Source: Centrapalus pauciflorus (taxonomy: Eukaryota; Streptophyta; Magnoliopsida; Asterales; Asteraceae). From it: DNA of 64,000 nucleotides. Below, piece by piece: positions 1 through 12,015 of this stretch. Location of the stretch: NCBI GenBank assembly GCA_020465985.1, contig JAANYP010007201.1, positions 124,001 to 188,000 of the forward strand, written 5' to 3'. The first letter of the stretch is position 1. Every line of letters starts with the position of its first letter. A program made the position numbers and the translations under genes. Below the pieces are notes generated by a model. It was not told the DNA's origin. It saw only the letters and a list, made by a program, of their open reading frames with translations, and searched no databases.

Positions 1-267
1 TTTATTCATTAAAACATTATATATATATTATACTCAGTTATAATTGAATCAATTTTATTTTATTTTATAATAATGCAAATGATTAATAATACTTGTTAAT
101 ATATAATTAGATGATCAATTATTCTATTCATTATAAAATTTGAAGGGGATAAACTTGTTATGCATTTTTATTTTTCTTCCCATGTTCACACCCAGATTAG
201 ACACCCTTAGGATAAGGAAATTACATGAATGAATAATACTAATTGGACCCAACTTATAAGAATTTAA

Positions 268-592
268 GGTGACGTTTGGTTCGCAGAATGTTTATTCATG
301 GAATGGAATCTGTCAAGGAATGGAATTCTGGAAGGAATGGAATCTGTCGGAATATAAATGGAGACCGATGAAGATGAAGTCTAGGGTTTGGTTTCAGAAC
401 TGTTAAACTTTTTGGAATGGAATTTAAATTCCATGGCACTAACACAAGGAAAATAGATTCCTTCAAAAATGGTGTTTTTTTTAAAAATGGAATCTTCATT
501 CCATTCATTTTTACTGCCAAACAGCACATTGGAATGAAATTTTCATTCCAATTCCATCAGATTCCATCAGATTCTGTGAACCAAACGCCCCC
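268..592. mobile_element. PIF/Harbinger-like MITE, copy E1 (325 bp)
   Basis: The terminal inverted repeats read GGTGACGTTTGGTTCGCAG on the left and, on the reverse strand, GGGGGCGTTTGGTTCACAG on the right. The element is flanked by TAA at 265-267 and 593-595, the 3-bp duplication expected of PIF/Harbinger elements. The interior is rich in GGAATGGAATCTG-type words in both orientations. It has no coding capacity. A second copy of nearly the same length lies at 37183-37509. The superfamily is inferred from the target site only. Confidence 0.8.
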
Positions 593-595
593 TAA

Positions 596-1534
596 GTATA
601 TGGTTTTTAGAAACTCATGCATTATTTTGTTTGTCCAAAACTTGTGTTTGAATGAATATTTTTTTGGGCACAAACTTCTAATTTGTGTTTATATAAAAAA
701 AAAATTCTAAAATAATCGTAATTATAAAATTTGATTGGAATAAACTTGTTATGCATTTTTAGTTTTAGCTCAAGCTATTTGACCAAACACATTTATTAAC
801 AAAAGCTCAAACTACCGGTTCCAGTTGATTTTTATCAAACAAACCCATAATACCAACGACGGCCATATAACTTATTTGTTGGGCATGCATTCAACTAAAC
901 AAAGAATCAAGGCATAAAAAAGTAATTGAACAGAATATCAGTTTGTTTTAATCTGGTTTGGTTGAAATTTGAAATGTGAATCATAATGTTGAAAAAGGAA
1001 GAGTCAACTTAAAAAAAGAAAAAAGAAAACCAAAATTGCTCTGATTACAAGTTTGAAAAAGAAGTCATTTTAGTTTGAGCCCTGACAAACTTTAGATGGT
1101 TTAGATTTTAGAAGCAAATCAGCCGGGAAAATTATTTCTTTAATAAAAAAATATTTATAAAATTGAAAGTCGAACAACAAAATATAATTGATAATGTGCC
1201 GTATTTAATATGTATGAACATGTCCATATTGTACTTTTACATGAAATTTAACATTTTATCGTAAAGAACATGTTCATTTAATATAGTACTCCGGTTCCCC
1301 CGTCTAATATGGTAGTTCATGGATATCAACCATATATATAGACACACAAAGGGTATATGCGGCAAGGAGTAATTGTAAATTGTGAATGATAGATATTATT
1401 TGATGGAAAAAACCACGACCAAGAGAGGAGAAATAAAAGCCAAAGTGAGGAGTGAGTTTATATGGTGGGTTTGGTTGGCTTTTTGGAAAAGAAACAACAT
1501 AACATGAAAGCAAAAATAATAGTCGCCACATTGC

Positions 1535-1591
<57 letters not shown>

Positions 1592-2700
1592 TCACTTGGT
1601 AAAGCTAAAGCCTAAAGCACCCATACAAACTAAAAAAAAACACTCACACTTCAACTTTTCCTTTTGATATCTTTATGACTTTATCCCCCAATCAGTTTCT
1701 AAACATTACTTTGATTATTATGCCCTGTGGAGTGGATTGCTTTAAGCCTTTAGCTTCCACAATCACACACATACCCGATTCATTCTAAAACACAAATCCA
1801 ATGGAATCTATAAATCCTTAACTCAATATTTAGCCGGATTCTAGAATACTTTTAATATAATTTTAATTTTTTTTTTTTTTTAGTTATGATAACTCAATAT
1901 TTTCTCTCGTATTCTATTTTTGCTACCTCTTTACGTACAAGTGCATATTACTAGTCTATTTGACTAAAGTAGCTGGTAACATGAGCTTGTAGTTTGTAGC
2001 TAAAACTTTTCTAATATAGACGTGTTTAATAAAATAGTTAAAGTTAGATATTTTAAAATGATATAAAGCCTATAACAATAAATAAAATAACAATGTAATT
2101 ATTTAAGTTTATTATTCAATGTTATTTTTCATAATTAAGCTTTATTTATTTTTAAAGTTATTTGAAATAGCTAGCTTATACACCGTAAGGATATATAAGA
2201 AAATTTTAAATAATTTAAAGGTTGAAAAATGCTTTGTTTTGACAAAATTTGGACAACACTATTCATCACATTAAAATAGTGTGAAATTATTAGTGTAAGC
2301 ATTTGGAGAAAATGTCAAGACTTTTTACAAAATATTAAAGTAAAAACTAGTTTTTAGAATCAATCCCATTGTGCTAAGTTCCAACTAGAACAAATTATGT
2401 AATTTACTTAGATTACTATTCCAATTTGATGATCTGTATATTGATCATTATTAATCATATATTCACATAAAGTATCTCATCATACAAATAAGAGTGTTTG
2501 AAATTGATTTATATTATCAAAAAATTATTATTATTAAATTAGTGAACAAACAAAATATGTATAACTAAATAGTATTATTACTGAAAAAATATATGAATTG
2601 CTTTTAGATATAACTTAAATAAAAAATAATAATAAAAGTACGTGAATTGAACCCATTATAGATTAATAATAATAACAAAATATGTATAACTAATAGTATT
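596..2700. other. AT-rich intergenic DNA, no gene seen
   Basis: There is no convincing coding region on either strand. A (TTA)n microsatellite lies at 1536-1590. Two diverged direct repeats containing AAAATATGTATAACTAA lie near 2550 and 2678. The remainder is simple AT-rich sequence. Confidence 0.6.
1536..1590. repeat. (TTA)n microsatellite
   Basis: About 18 uninterrupted TTA units. Confidence 0.95.
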
Positions 2701-3267
2701 TTGACTATTTTCTAAGCCATCTTCTGATGATCTTGGCTTCGTCTTTTTGCTGCTTAACCAACCAACCAACCATTGGGCTTAATAAGTCCAACCATTGGGC
2801 TTAATTTGAGCTTAATAAGTCCAACCAATGTAGACCACTAGACGTAGGTCGGTACGAGGCCGTCTCATGATTTTCGGAGGTCCTGTTCTTATGATTACAA
2901 CATAGTCTCTTAAATATTTTAAATAGTAAATTGGTCATTATAAGACTCAACTTTAATAGGTAAAGTGAAGTTTGTAAATAAAAAAGAAACTGATTAGTCA
3001 GAAATTATAATAAATAATACGAATCAAATTGAATTTGACATGATTTCAATTATAATGCACCGATGCACAACGTATACATGTGAAATACAAAAAAATAAAT
3101 AAAAATCATTGGTCTAAATTTATATCTTTATTATAACCTTGAGGCCCTACAAAATTAGGAGGCCCTGTGCGGTCGAGCTTTCGCGCTCCCTAAAAGACGC
3201 ATTTAGGTCGGTAGGTGTTGCAAATTAACCAAATATATAAAGATAGCTTGTAATAAATAAAAAACAT

Positions 3268-3535
3268 AATTTATCATCCCAACTTAAATGTCCAAATTTC
3301 TATTTTAATTTGTTTCGAAATAAATGTCTACTTACATAAACAAATTATAATAATTCATTAACTTTCAATTATAGTTCTATGTTTATAATGTAGTTGTATT
3401 TTATATAAAATTGATTAAGTAAACAAATAATGGTAAAATTGTCATTTAAGTATAAAAAGAAACAATAATCACCAACTTCTTTAAATTATGTGTTTTTATC
3501 AAGTGGACATTTAAATTGGAACAGAAGAAGTAATA
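3268..3535. repeat. Possible degenerate Stowaway-type MITE
   Basis: The left end resembles a diverged CTCCCTCCGTCCC-like terminus (CATCCCAACTTAAATGTCC) and the right end (GGACATTTAAATTGGAAC) is its rough inverse complement. Both ends are strongly decayed, so the call is tentative. Confidence 0.35.
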
Positions 3536-3580
3536 AATTAGTTTAATTTAGTTTACACTATTACATACCCTTCACTGTTA

Positions 3581-3678
3581 AGTGGTTGTTATTTTACTTT
3601 TTAATAAAATTATTAAAAATTCATTTCAATGCAAAATGACATCTTAATGATTTTACTAAAAGGTAAACAAACAACACC
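3581..3678. mobile_element. Small MITE, copy M2, inside pseudogene exon 7
   Basis: This is a ~98-bp element with ends AGTGGTTGTTATTTTAC and, on the reverse strand, GGTGTTGTTTGTTTACC. It interrupts the match to S28 exon 7: the flanks 3541-3576 and 3679-3752 are adjacent in the intact gene. A better preserved relative of the same size lies at 7670-7766. Confidence 0.65.
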
Positions 3679-4859
3679 AAACTGGATCTCTTAAAATCTT
3701 GGGGAAGATGATGTTACCTATTGCCAAACTTGCTAAGCACCAACATTATAAGGCAACATTCTTATGCCAATTGGTGACAATACTACATCTTGCTACTAGT
3801 CTACAAATAAAACAAATTAGTATTTAGAAAGAAATTGAAACACATAAAGCATCTACATCACTTAAACTCACACAAGGTTTTTAAAATGACATCTCATAAA
3901 TTATTATTATTCCAAGTCATCATTTTAAAAACACTATTACTTTAATGGAACCTGCAAATAACCACGGGCAGATAGAGGCTTTGGCTGGTGATGGCCCAGG
4001 CCACCAGTCAATTAGGCACAACATATAGAAATTTTTTTAGGCTTTTATAGAGTGACACCGGTGGAGGATTATAGTGTCACCAGCCCAATAGTGATTACAT
4101 AAAGGACCCATTTGTAGAGCCCAACTTTATTCCTCGAGGTTCTAACTTCTATAAGATTGATACTTGTGTTTTATTAATTTATACTTGTTTTGCTTTGTTT
4201 ATTGATACTTCTATAAGATTGATATTCGCTTTATGAATCTGTAACAACCTAACTTTTGGTCTAGCTTTAATTCTAGTATTTGATTTAATAATGTAATTTA
4301 TTTGCATTATTAGTCTTGTAATATAATTAAGTTTAAGAATATTTAAATTAAATTATATTTATGTTACGAATTATTAAAGATGATTAAATTAAAAGAGATA
4401 TAAGATACAAAAGTTTAGTGGGTTAAAATCAAAAGAAATATATAAACCAATTAAATGAATTAAATGTCATTAAACACTAAATCACTCTCTCTCTACTATC
4501 TCACTAAAACTTACGGTCATCATCAAGATTCACCAAAAATTGGGCCTAAATTCCAATTAAGTGAAGAATTAATCCAAAGGAGGAGTTACAAGAATCAACA
4601 ATCATCATCAAACAACAAGATTGAGAGGTTAGTATTGATTAAATTTTTAGATTTTTAAGATTTGGTTCGGTTTTGTGAGAAACCGAAACCAAGAGTTTAA
4701 ATTGATGAAAAATATAGGTTGCATGTATAAAATTTTACTAGATAATGATGAATTTAAGTTAGTAGGAGTCATTCAAACAAAAATTCTGGGATGGATCCTA
4801 CAAATTAATTAGAAATCGGAATATTGATGAAAATAGTGTTCTTGACAAAAAGTGTAACC

Positions 4860-5310
4860 GTGTGTGTTTGTATGTACCGAAACCCAGATGTGGGTTACCG
4901 AAACCTTAAGGTTTCGGTAATACCACACTACTGAAACATATGTAAATACTGAAACTAAGGGTACCGAGACTTTACATGTTACAGAAACCTATACCGAAAC
5001 CTCTAAGGTTTCGGTAATGTACCGAAACTCACAACAAGTTCCCGAAACCCTTTTATATATATACCTAGACCATTTTGTATACCGAAACCCAAGATTGCCG
5101 AAACCCAATTAGCTATACCGAAACCTTTCATGGTTTCGGTAATGTCGAAACGTACCTAAACTAATTGTAGATACCGACCGAAACCATGAATTCTAAAGCT
5201 ACCGAAACCCACACACACTAAGTGAGACTTAACACTATTGAAACCATGAAAATACTAAGAACTACCGACATGAGTTTCGGTAATATGAATCCCAAATTAC
5301 CGAAACCTTA
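4860..5310. repeat. Interspersed ACCGAAACC motif field within the LTR
   Basis: The nonamer ACCGAAACC, its variants and its complement GGTTTCGGT recur many times at irregular spacing, often as adjacent opposite-strand pairs such as GAAACCTTAAGGTTTCGG. It sits in the first half of the solo LTR. Confidence 0.8.
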
Positions 5311-5457
5311 TATATATTCGTTTCTATATGAGTGAATACATTTAGGATAAGTTTTATGCATGCATATGAGTGATTGCATGGAGCGTGTATGTGTGTGTAT
5401 ATATATGTACATGTGCAAGTGTGTGTGAATGTGAAACCTAAACAAAGAATTCCACTA

Positions 5458-5640
<183 letters not shown>

Positions 5641-7669
5641 AAATAGTGATCATTTTTATATAATCTGATGTCAAAACAAAATTATGATTTATAAAGATTA
5701 AAATCAATAAATCTTTAGTTAAAATTTTAAAAGGAGATATTATGATATAAATATGACAAAAGTCACACATGTCCATGAAAATGGACATAAAAGTTTATGA
5801 GTTATCAAGAATCAGATGAAATTAGAGATTTTAAAGACTAAAAAGATGATGATAATGATACGATATTAACATGATTTGACATGATACTTCTGGACAGGTT
5901 CAGTGAAATTCTGAACATACTTACAAAGATTTAAAGACTTAAAAGCGGGTCAAAGACTTGATTTGACAGAGAACAGATTGACAAAGATAAAATCCTGAGA
6001 TAACTCAGGTGGCAGATTTTTATATCTGTTTGACAAAGACCAGATCTGTGAGTTATAGATATTCAGATTTAACATGTTGACTTTCCGGTTGAGATATATT
6101 GTTGATGTTGGATTTATTGACATTCATTGTATCAGCTGGATTGAGACCTGTGCACACCATGGTTCGGTGTTGCCCAGTGGATCATGATAGCTATTTGATT
6201 ATCATTTCATACTGCATTTAAGACTTCTTCAGATATTGCTTTATGATTCATTGCTATCATGACTTCTATGACTTAAGCTTTCACTATTGATCAGACACTT
6301 GATAGATTTATTCAGCTTGATTAGCCTTGATGGTCTATTGTTCTAGACCTGGCTATTTCACCAGTTCTTATGAAATTGGTAATGACCTCCGATGTTCCGC
6401 CATATTGACTTACTGGTAGCTAGCCCAGTATGTGGCTGATCCCCACGATTTAAGCGTGAGTGTGGCCTGAACATCATCCGATTCTATGAATTCTATATCT
6501 CAATCACGAGGGCTGTAGCGGCAGCCAAGACATATCACGCTAGACTAAAGATCCGCTTGACCATGCATGTTGATTTGAAAATCTATATACTCACTAAGCA
6601 TTGCTTACAGTTGCTACTTTACATTTTTACAGGAAGAGATAAAGGAAAGTCACCTGCTGGACCTAGTACTTAGGTCATTCAAGATCCAAGTTTTGAAGCT
6701 TTCATAGACCACTACTCAACGAACCCTTCGGTACTGATTGGAAGATGACAATTATGGTGGTTTTGGGTAGACTTGATATGATTTTATGATGTAATGTATT
6801 AGATTAGATGTTACCCTTTATAAGTTTAATTTGAAAATTGTAATCTATATTAAACTTAATTCTAATATGTTTGTATTTGTAATTTATAATTCCGCAATTA
6901 ATTACCCTATCTTAGTATGATTGATATCGTATTGTATGAATTGGGACCTAGACTAGTGAGAACTGCCCCGTAAGGGGTGGTCTTCACAGAATCTGTGAAT
7001 TCTAAATGTTTATGTCTTCAAGACTTTAGTTAATTGATACTTTCTTTGTTAATTCTTTACTTAATTCTAAATGTTTACTTAGTTTATTGATACTTGCTTT
7101 GTGTGTTTAAGTGTTTTATAAAGTATTTATTGAAATTTGGATAAAATTATAGAATAAAATTTATCATCCGGTAATAGAGAACCTAAGTGGTTCTAACAAT
7201 GTTCCACTTCATAAATCTACTACTTTAGTTTCAATTATAGATTCAATTGATATGATATACCTTTTTTTAGGATCTAGACCAAGAAATTTGGAGTATTTTC
7301 TTACTCCTTCAATGAGATGAAAAGAAATTTAGCTGAGCATGAACTTGATATCTACTATGAAACGATGCATCAAGATAATCAATTTCAAACCATGAAAGGT
7401 CACAGAGAACAACTGTAAAAGATACACTGTTTACTTCTTTAATGAAATCATACTTTTCATTTGATATATATGTTGGTATATATACTGGTCTTTCTTTTTG
7501 TGCCACCAGTGGTAATTTTTTCTAGATCCGCCACTGCTAATAACCTTTTTTTATAACAATTTTATACTATATTATCTTTAATATATATGTTTGATAAATT
7601 AATTTAATAATAAGGAAAGGTAATAATATATTCATGGCATTGTTAGGTTTTCCATCAGAAACCAATTTA

Positions 7670-7766
7670 AAGGTTGTTTGTTTACTTATTAATGGAATTA
7701 TTAAGAAGTCACTCAAAGGTAAAATGACCTCTTGATGATTCCATAAAGAGGTAAACAAACATGACC
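7670..7766. mobile_element. Small MITE, copy M1 (97 bp)
   Basis: The ends are AAGGTTGTTTGTTTAC and, on the reverse strand, GGTCATGTTTGTTTACC. TTA at 7667-7669 and 7767-7769 would be a PIF/Harbinger-like 3-bp target duplication. It is related to the copy at 3581-3678. Confidence 0.65.
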
Positions 7767-7798
7767 TTAGTAATGGTTATATCTTTGTATATTAAAAA

Positions 7799-7862
7799 CT
7801 AGTTTATCAACCCATATATTATATGAGTATATTTGAGATAGTTACTCAATTAATAGTATAGA
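7799..7862 (-). mobile_element. 64-bp minimal Helitron-like remnant
   Basis: Read on the minus strand the block starts TCTATACTATTAATTGAG and ends with a decayed ATATATTATAT...GGGTT stem followed by CTAG, between A and T. These are the terminal features of the longer Helitron-like elements at 13040-13525 and 53422-53691, with nearly the whole interior missing. Confidence 0.6.
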
Positions 7863-8910
7863 TCAGGATAGATTTACCAATTGATGCACTTTTAAACATT
7901 TTTAAAAAAAATACTTTTGCAATTAATTTTTATCAAACTTTGTACAAGCATTATTATAACATCTTATTTTCCTTAATAAAACAAATTTAATTTAATTTGG
8001 TGGATAATCTACATGTGATATAAATAAAATATACTAAATTGTAAATTCCTTAAATATAATAATTAAAAAAAATAAAAACAATACCTTTTGATTCCAACAA
8101 AGGATCAAACCTTTCATCAACCCACCACAAATTCGTACACTCTCTCTTCCTCTCTCACAAGAAGTAAAATCAAAATAATATCCTCACTAACCTAACCGAT
8201 ATGCACCATCGTCTCCTTGTGCTGCTCGACCATATTCTCTGCTATGTTCTACCACCGTCTTCGTCGTGCACTAACACCTTCTCCGTCGTGCCCCACGTTT
8301 AAAAATATCAAAAGTAAAATAATGTTGCAAACATAAATTGGTTTTGAATTTTTATAAAAATTGTCATGTCAGCCAATTTCTAATTTGTGCACAATTGATT
8401 TTAAATGTAAATTTTTTTATTTATAAAAGTTGCAATAAGAACAAATTAGAATAGAATGTTATAATGGAGAATTTTTAGCAAGTACAATACTATTTTGTGC
8501 AGAAAATCAAATTGTAAAAAGGATTAAATAATAAATTTAAATTATTTAGTAAATAGGTTTAAAAACACATCCGCCCAATTATTAATTAGTATTATAAAAC
8601 ACATCCGTTTGGTCAAAAACACACAAGAAGAGTCTCAAAACGAATGTTTTTAGTGAGGAATTTAAAGATATCAATGTCATCGTCTAAGGGTCCTTCAGTA
8701 CCAAGATAAACAAAATTTGGTTTGGCACCAACCCACGATCTGGAGTTGATCACCAAATATCGTTGTGGGAAAATGTAGGGTTAAAGATTAAATAATTTAT
8801 AAATTCAATTTATTTATCTAGAGAAATTTAATTAGGGTAGAAAATATAAATATATTATCTATCATTGAACACAAATCTAGTGTTTATAAGCTATAATCAC
8901 ATGTACTCTG

Positions 8911-9274
8911 AGGGTGTTTGGATTTGCGTTTGAAAAAAGTGTTGTAGCGTTTTGAAAACTAATAATCAGATAATAGCTGTAACAAAAAGTGTTGTCGGAA
9001 ATGTAGTGTTTGGTTTAGCTTCTGCTGTTTGCTATCTTAATTATCAAATAATCAGTTTTTAAAGTGTTTGGATTTGTATTTTTATTTGTAAAATGACCAA
9101 ATAATCATTTATTAAGCAAATAAGCTACGTTTTTTAACTTATGAAAATGTGTGGTAGAAATAACTTTAAACGCATATAATCACTTATGCAATCCAAACAT
9201 TTTAAACCAATTATTTGCGTTATTATAACGTAATAAGCTAATAATCACGTTCATAACGCAAAACCAAACACACT
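8911..9274. mobile_element. MITE with AGGGTGTTTGG ends (364 bp)
   Basis: The left terminus AGGGTGTTTGGATTTGCG is matched by AGTGTGTTTGGTTTTGCG on the reverse strand at the right end. CTCTG directly flanks both sides (8906-8910 and 9275-9279). The interior has AATAATCA/TGATTATT words in both orientations and no coding capacity. The superfamily is not clear from the target site. Confidence 0.6.
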
Positions 9275-9419
9275 CTCTGACTTATTATACAGGTCTTGCA
9301 TATTCAACTTATTTTTAGAAGAAGTAAATCAATAATGAAAAATAATATCAAGCAAAGTGGGGAGATATATGTTTGTCTACCTCCTTCGTGTATTGTTTTA
9401 GTGGATCGAGTGACACCCA

Positions 9420-12015
9420 ACCCAATTGCGTCCTTTGGACCACTTTAGAGTGTTTTTAAAACTTTTATGGATATTGCATTTTGACAATTTCCTAAAAAAC
9501 ACACAAACGAGCCATTTTTTAAACACATTCAACAAAAGTTAGAGGTGACAATTTAAGTTCGATGGATGGTCACCGTGTAAATTGACTAGCAATTAAAAAG
9601 ACATGTTAATAATTATATTATTAGGTTTATTATGAAAATAACAACACCTTTTTTTTTGCATTTTATTCCATTCATGTAATTTTTTTTTCCAAAAAAGTCC
9701 TAAAGTTAATTTTATCTTTCTGGTTTTGTGAAAATTAACCATCCTGTCCAGAGCGAAGAGAAGGCGAAACGCCGCCGAAGCAACATAAGCAGGCTTCTAT
9801 TGCTACGTAACAATAGAGCAGGATAGCCTTTTGCGCCCACATGTTTGAATTTGAGGGTAAAGAGCTTGCTTGTTCTACGGTAGAACACTGTTCTTTAGTT
9901 TTAAAAAACCCGGTTTAGTAATAATAACCGCGTTCTAATAGTCAAATTTCACAAATTAGATTAAAAAAGTAACTTGAGAACTTTCTCGAAAAAAGAACAA
10001 TGAAGGATAAAAATGTAAAAACCATGAAAACATGTTGAGTATCTTTTAAATAGTTTACCATATTTTATTTAAATTTCTTTTAAACACAATTTTCAAAGAT
10101 AGTATATACAACACTTATTCTAAACAATAATCTCTAAACATATATTTGAGAACAATTCATTATGGTTATGATTATTTCCTCCGTCTAGTTGCTTTATTTA
10201 GAAATTGCACCCGATCATACATCAGTTTTGATATATTTTTAAATAATTCTCAAAAATATATATTAATACAACTGTAACAAGATAATGTGTGTAACTATGC
10301 ATAAGATTCATAATGAAACAAAGGCCACCATCAGGTCCGACCCTTGACATGTTCAATGTGGGCTTTCGCACAGGGCACCCATTCTTTTAGGGACTCAAAA
10401 AAAATCTGATTGATTTATTTAGTTTAGACTTTAGAAGCCCAAATTCTCTTTTGTCTTTGCCCTTAGAATTGCAACAGCCCAGCGGCACTTTGTTAGGAGA
10501 GGAAGCGACTATTATAATTATCACATTGAGTTGTAGGTATTAAAACAGTAATATACTCTGTATTTTTTTTTTCATTTTCTTTGCATAGCCGTTGACCATT
10601 TACTTGGAAATGGAAAATTACTATGTGGTTCATCGGTTGAGAGTTGGAATAAAGGTAAGTTGTATTTGGCTATTTTCTATTTTGTATAAATGTTTTGAAA
10701 ATTTTGTAATCAAAGGGTCTATTTGTAATTTTTAAACATGACCCATGAAATTCATGGCACGGCCCTGGCCACCACGAACAACAACGATAATGATGATGGT
10801 GATAGTAATAATAATAATATCAATAACAATACTAATAATAATATACATGATTGTAAATATGCACACAAGTTTAAAGGACTAACATTATAATTTTTGTTAC
10901 CAAGAAAGATATCTATAATTTCTACTACATTATTAGAACAATTTTAAGAAACTTACTGATTATCTTTACTTCAATATTAAAACACTTGAGTGCATAAATT
11001 ACGAATATACTACTGGATAGTCATTTTATCAATACTATGAATAATCTACATCTACATTTATATATTCTACTGTCACATGTCATACTCTCGATGCATCATT
11101 TTTTTGGTATCTCGCCTATTTTTCTTTAAATAAAACCAATCTTATTAGGCAATACATTTATCATTTAATTTATTAAAACTGATTTATTAAATGTATAAGT
11201 GATGTTTATTTTTATCTTAATTAACTAAGAATAATTTATTAATAAACTTGATTCCTTCAAGGCTTAAAAATTTTGAATTGACAAATAATAAAATCTTTTT
11301 GTAATGCTTCAAACTTTATAATATGCTTGATATTTTATAAAAAATTAATAAATTCATCATGTCAGTTTTAATATTAATATTTATTATTTTTATAATAATA
11401 TTTTAATTTCATAAAAATGAGTAACGAAAGAAGTAAAGAAGCATGTTATTGGAGAAATGAGACCACCACTCTCCATGGCCTCATAAGTCATAACACAAAG
11501 GCTTTATTTTTCGCAAAGGCAACCCACTACCTATGGGCCCTTTCAACCAAAGTCCACTACCTTATTATTGAATCATTCTTGATATATATTTTCCATGATA
11601 ATTAAATACTCCGTTAAAGAAAATCGAGAAAAGAAATTCTTAATTAGGAAAAAAGAAAACTCTAACATGATTTTTAAATAATATTTTCAAGTACCATTTA
11701 TAATCTTAATTCTTGTCCTTTAGAATTTCATAAAAACTATAGTTAGTTTGTAAGAAATTAAAAGAAAAAAAATCAACATAAGTTAAAAGTGATTTATATA
11801 AATGTCCATGACTGATTAAAAACGATAGTCACAAAATGGATTAAGTTTCGTAAACCATATACTTATAAACAATTAGTGACAAAAATGACAATCACAAAAT
11901 GAATCAAGTTTTGCAAATCATATACTTATAACTAATTTAATTAATGTCAAATTATTTGTTTAATATATTTATTATTTATATATGAGATGATGAGATGATG
12001 ATGCGGGGATCATTG
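9420..12015. other. Intergenic DNA, no gene recognised
   Basis: The 3' flank of the S28 gene. Short GC-richer patches occur near 9740-9850 and 10320-10500 but none gives a recognisable protein. (TAA)n and (GATGAT)-like simple repeats occur near 10800 and 11985. Confidence 0.55.
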
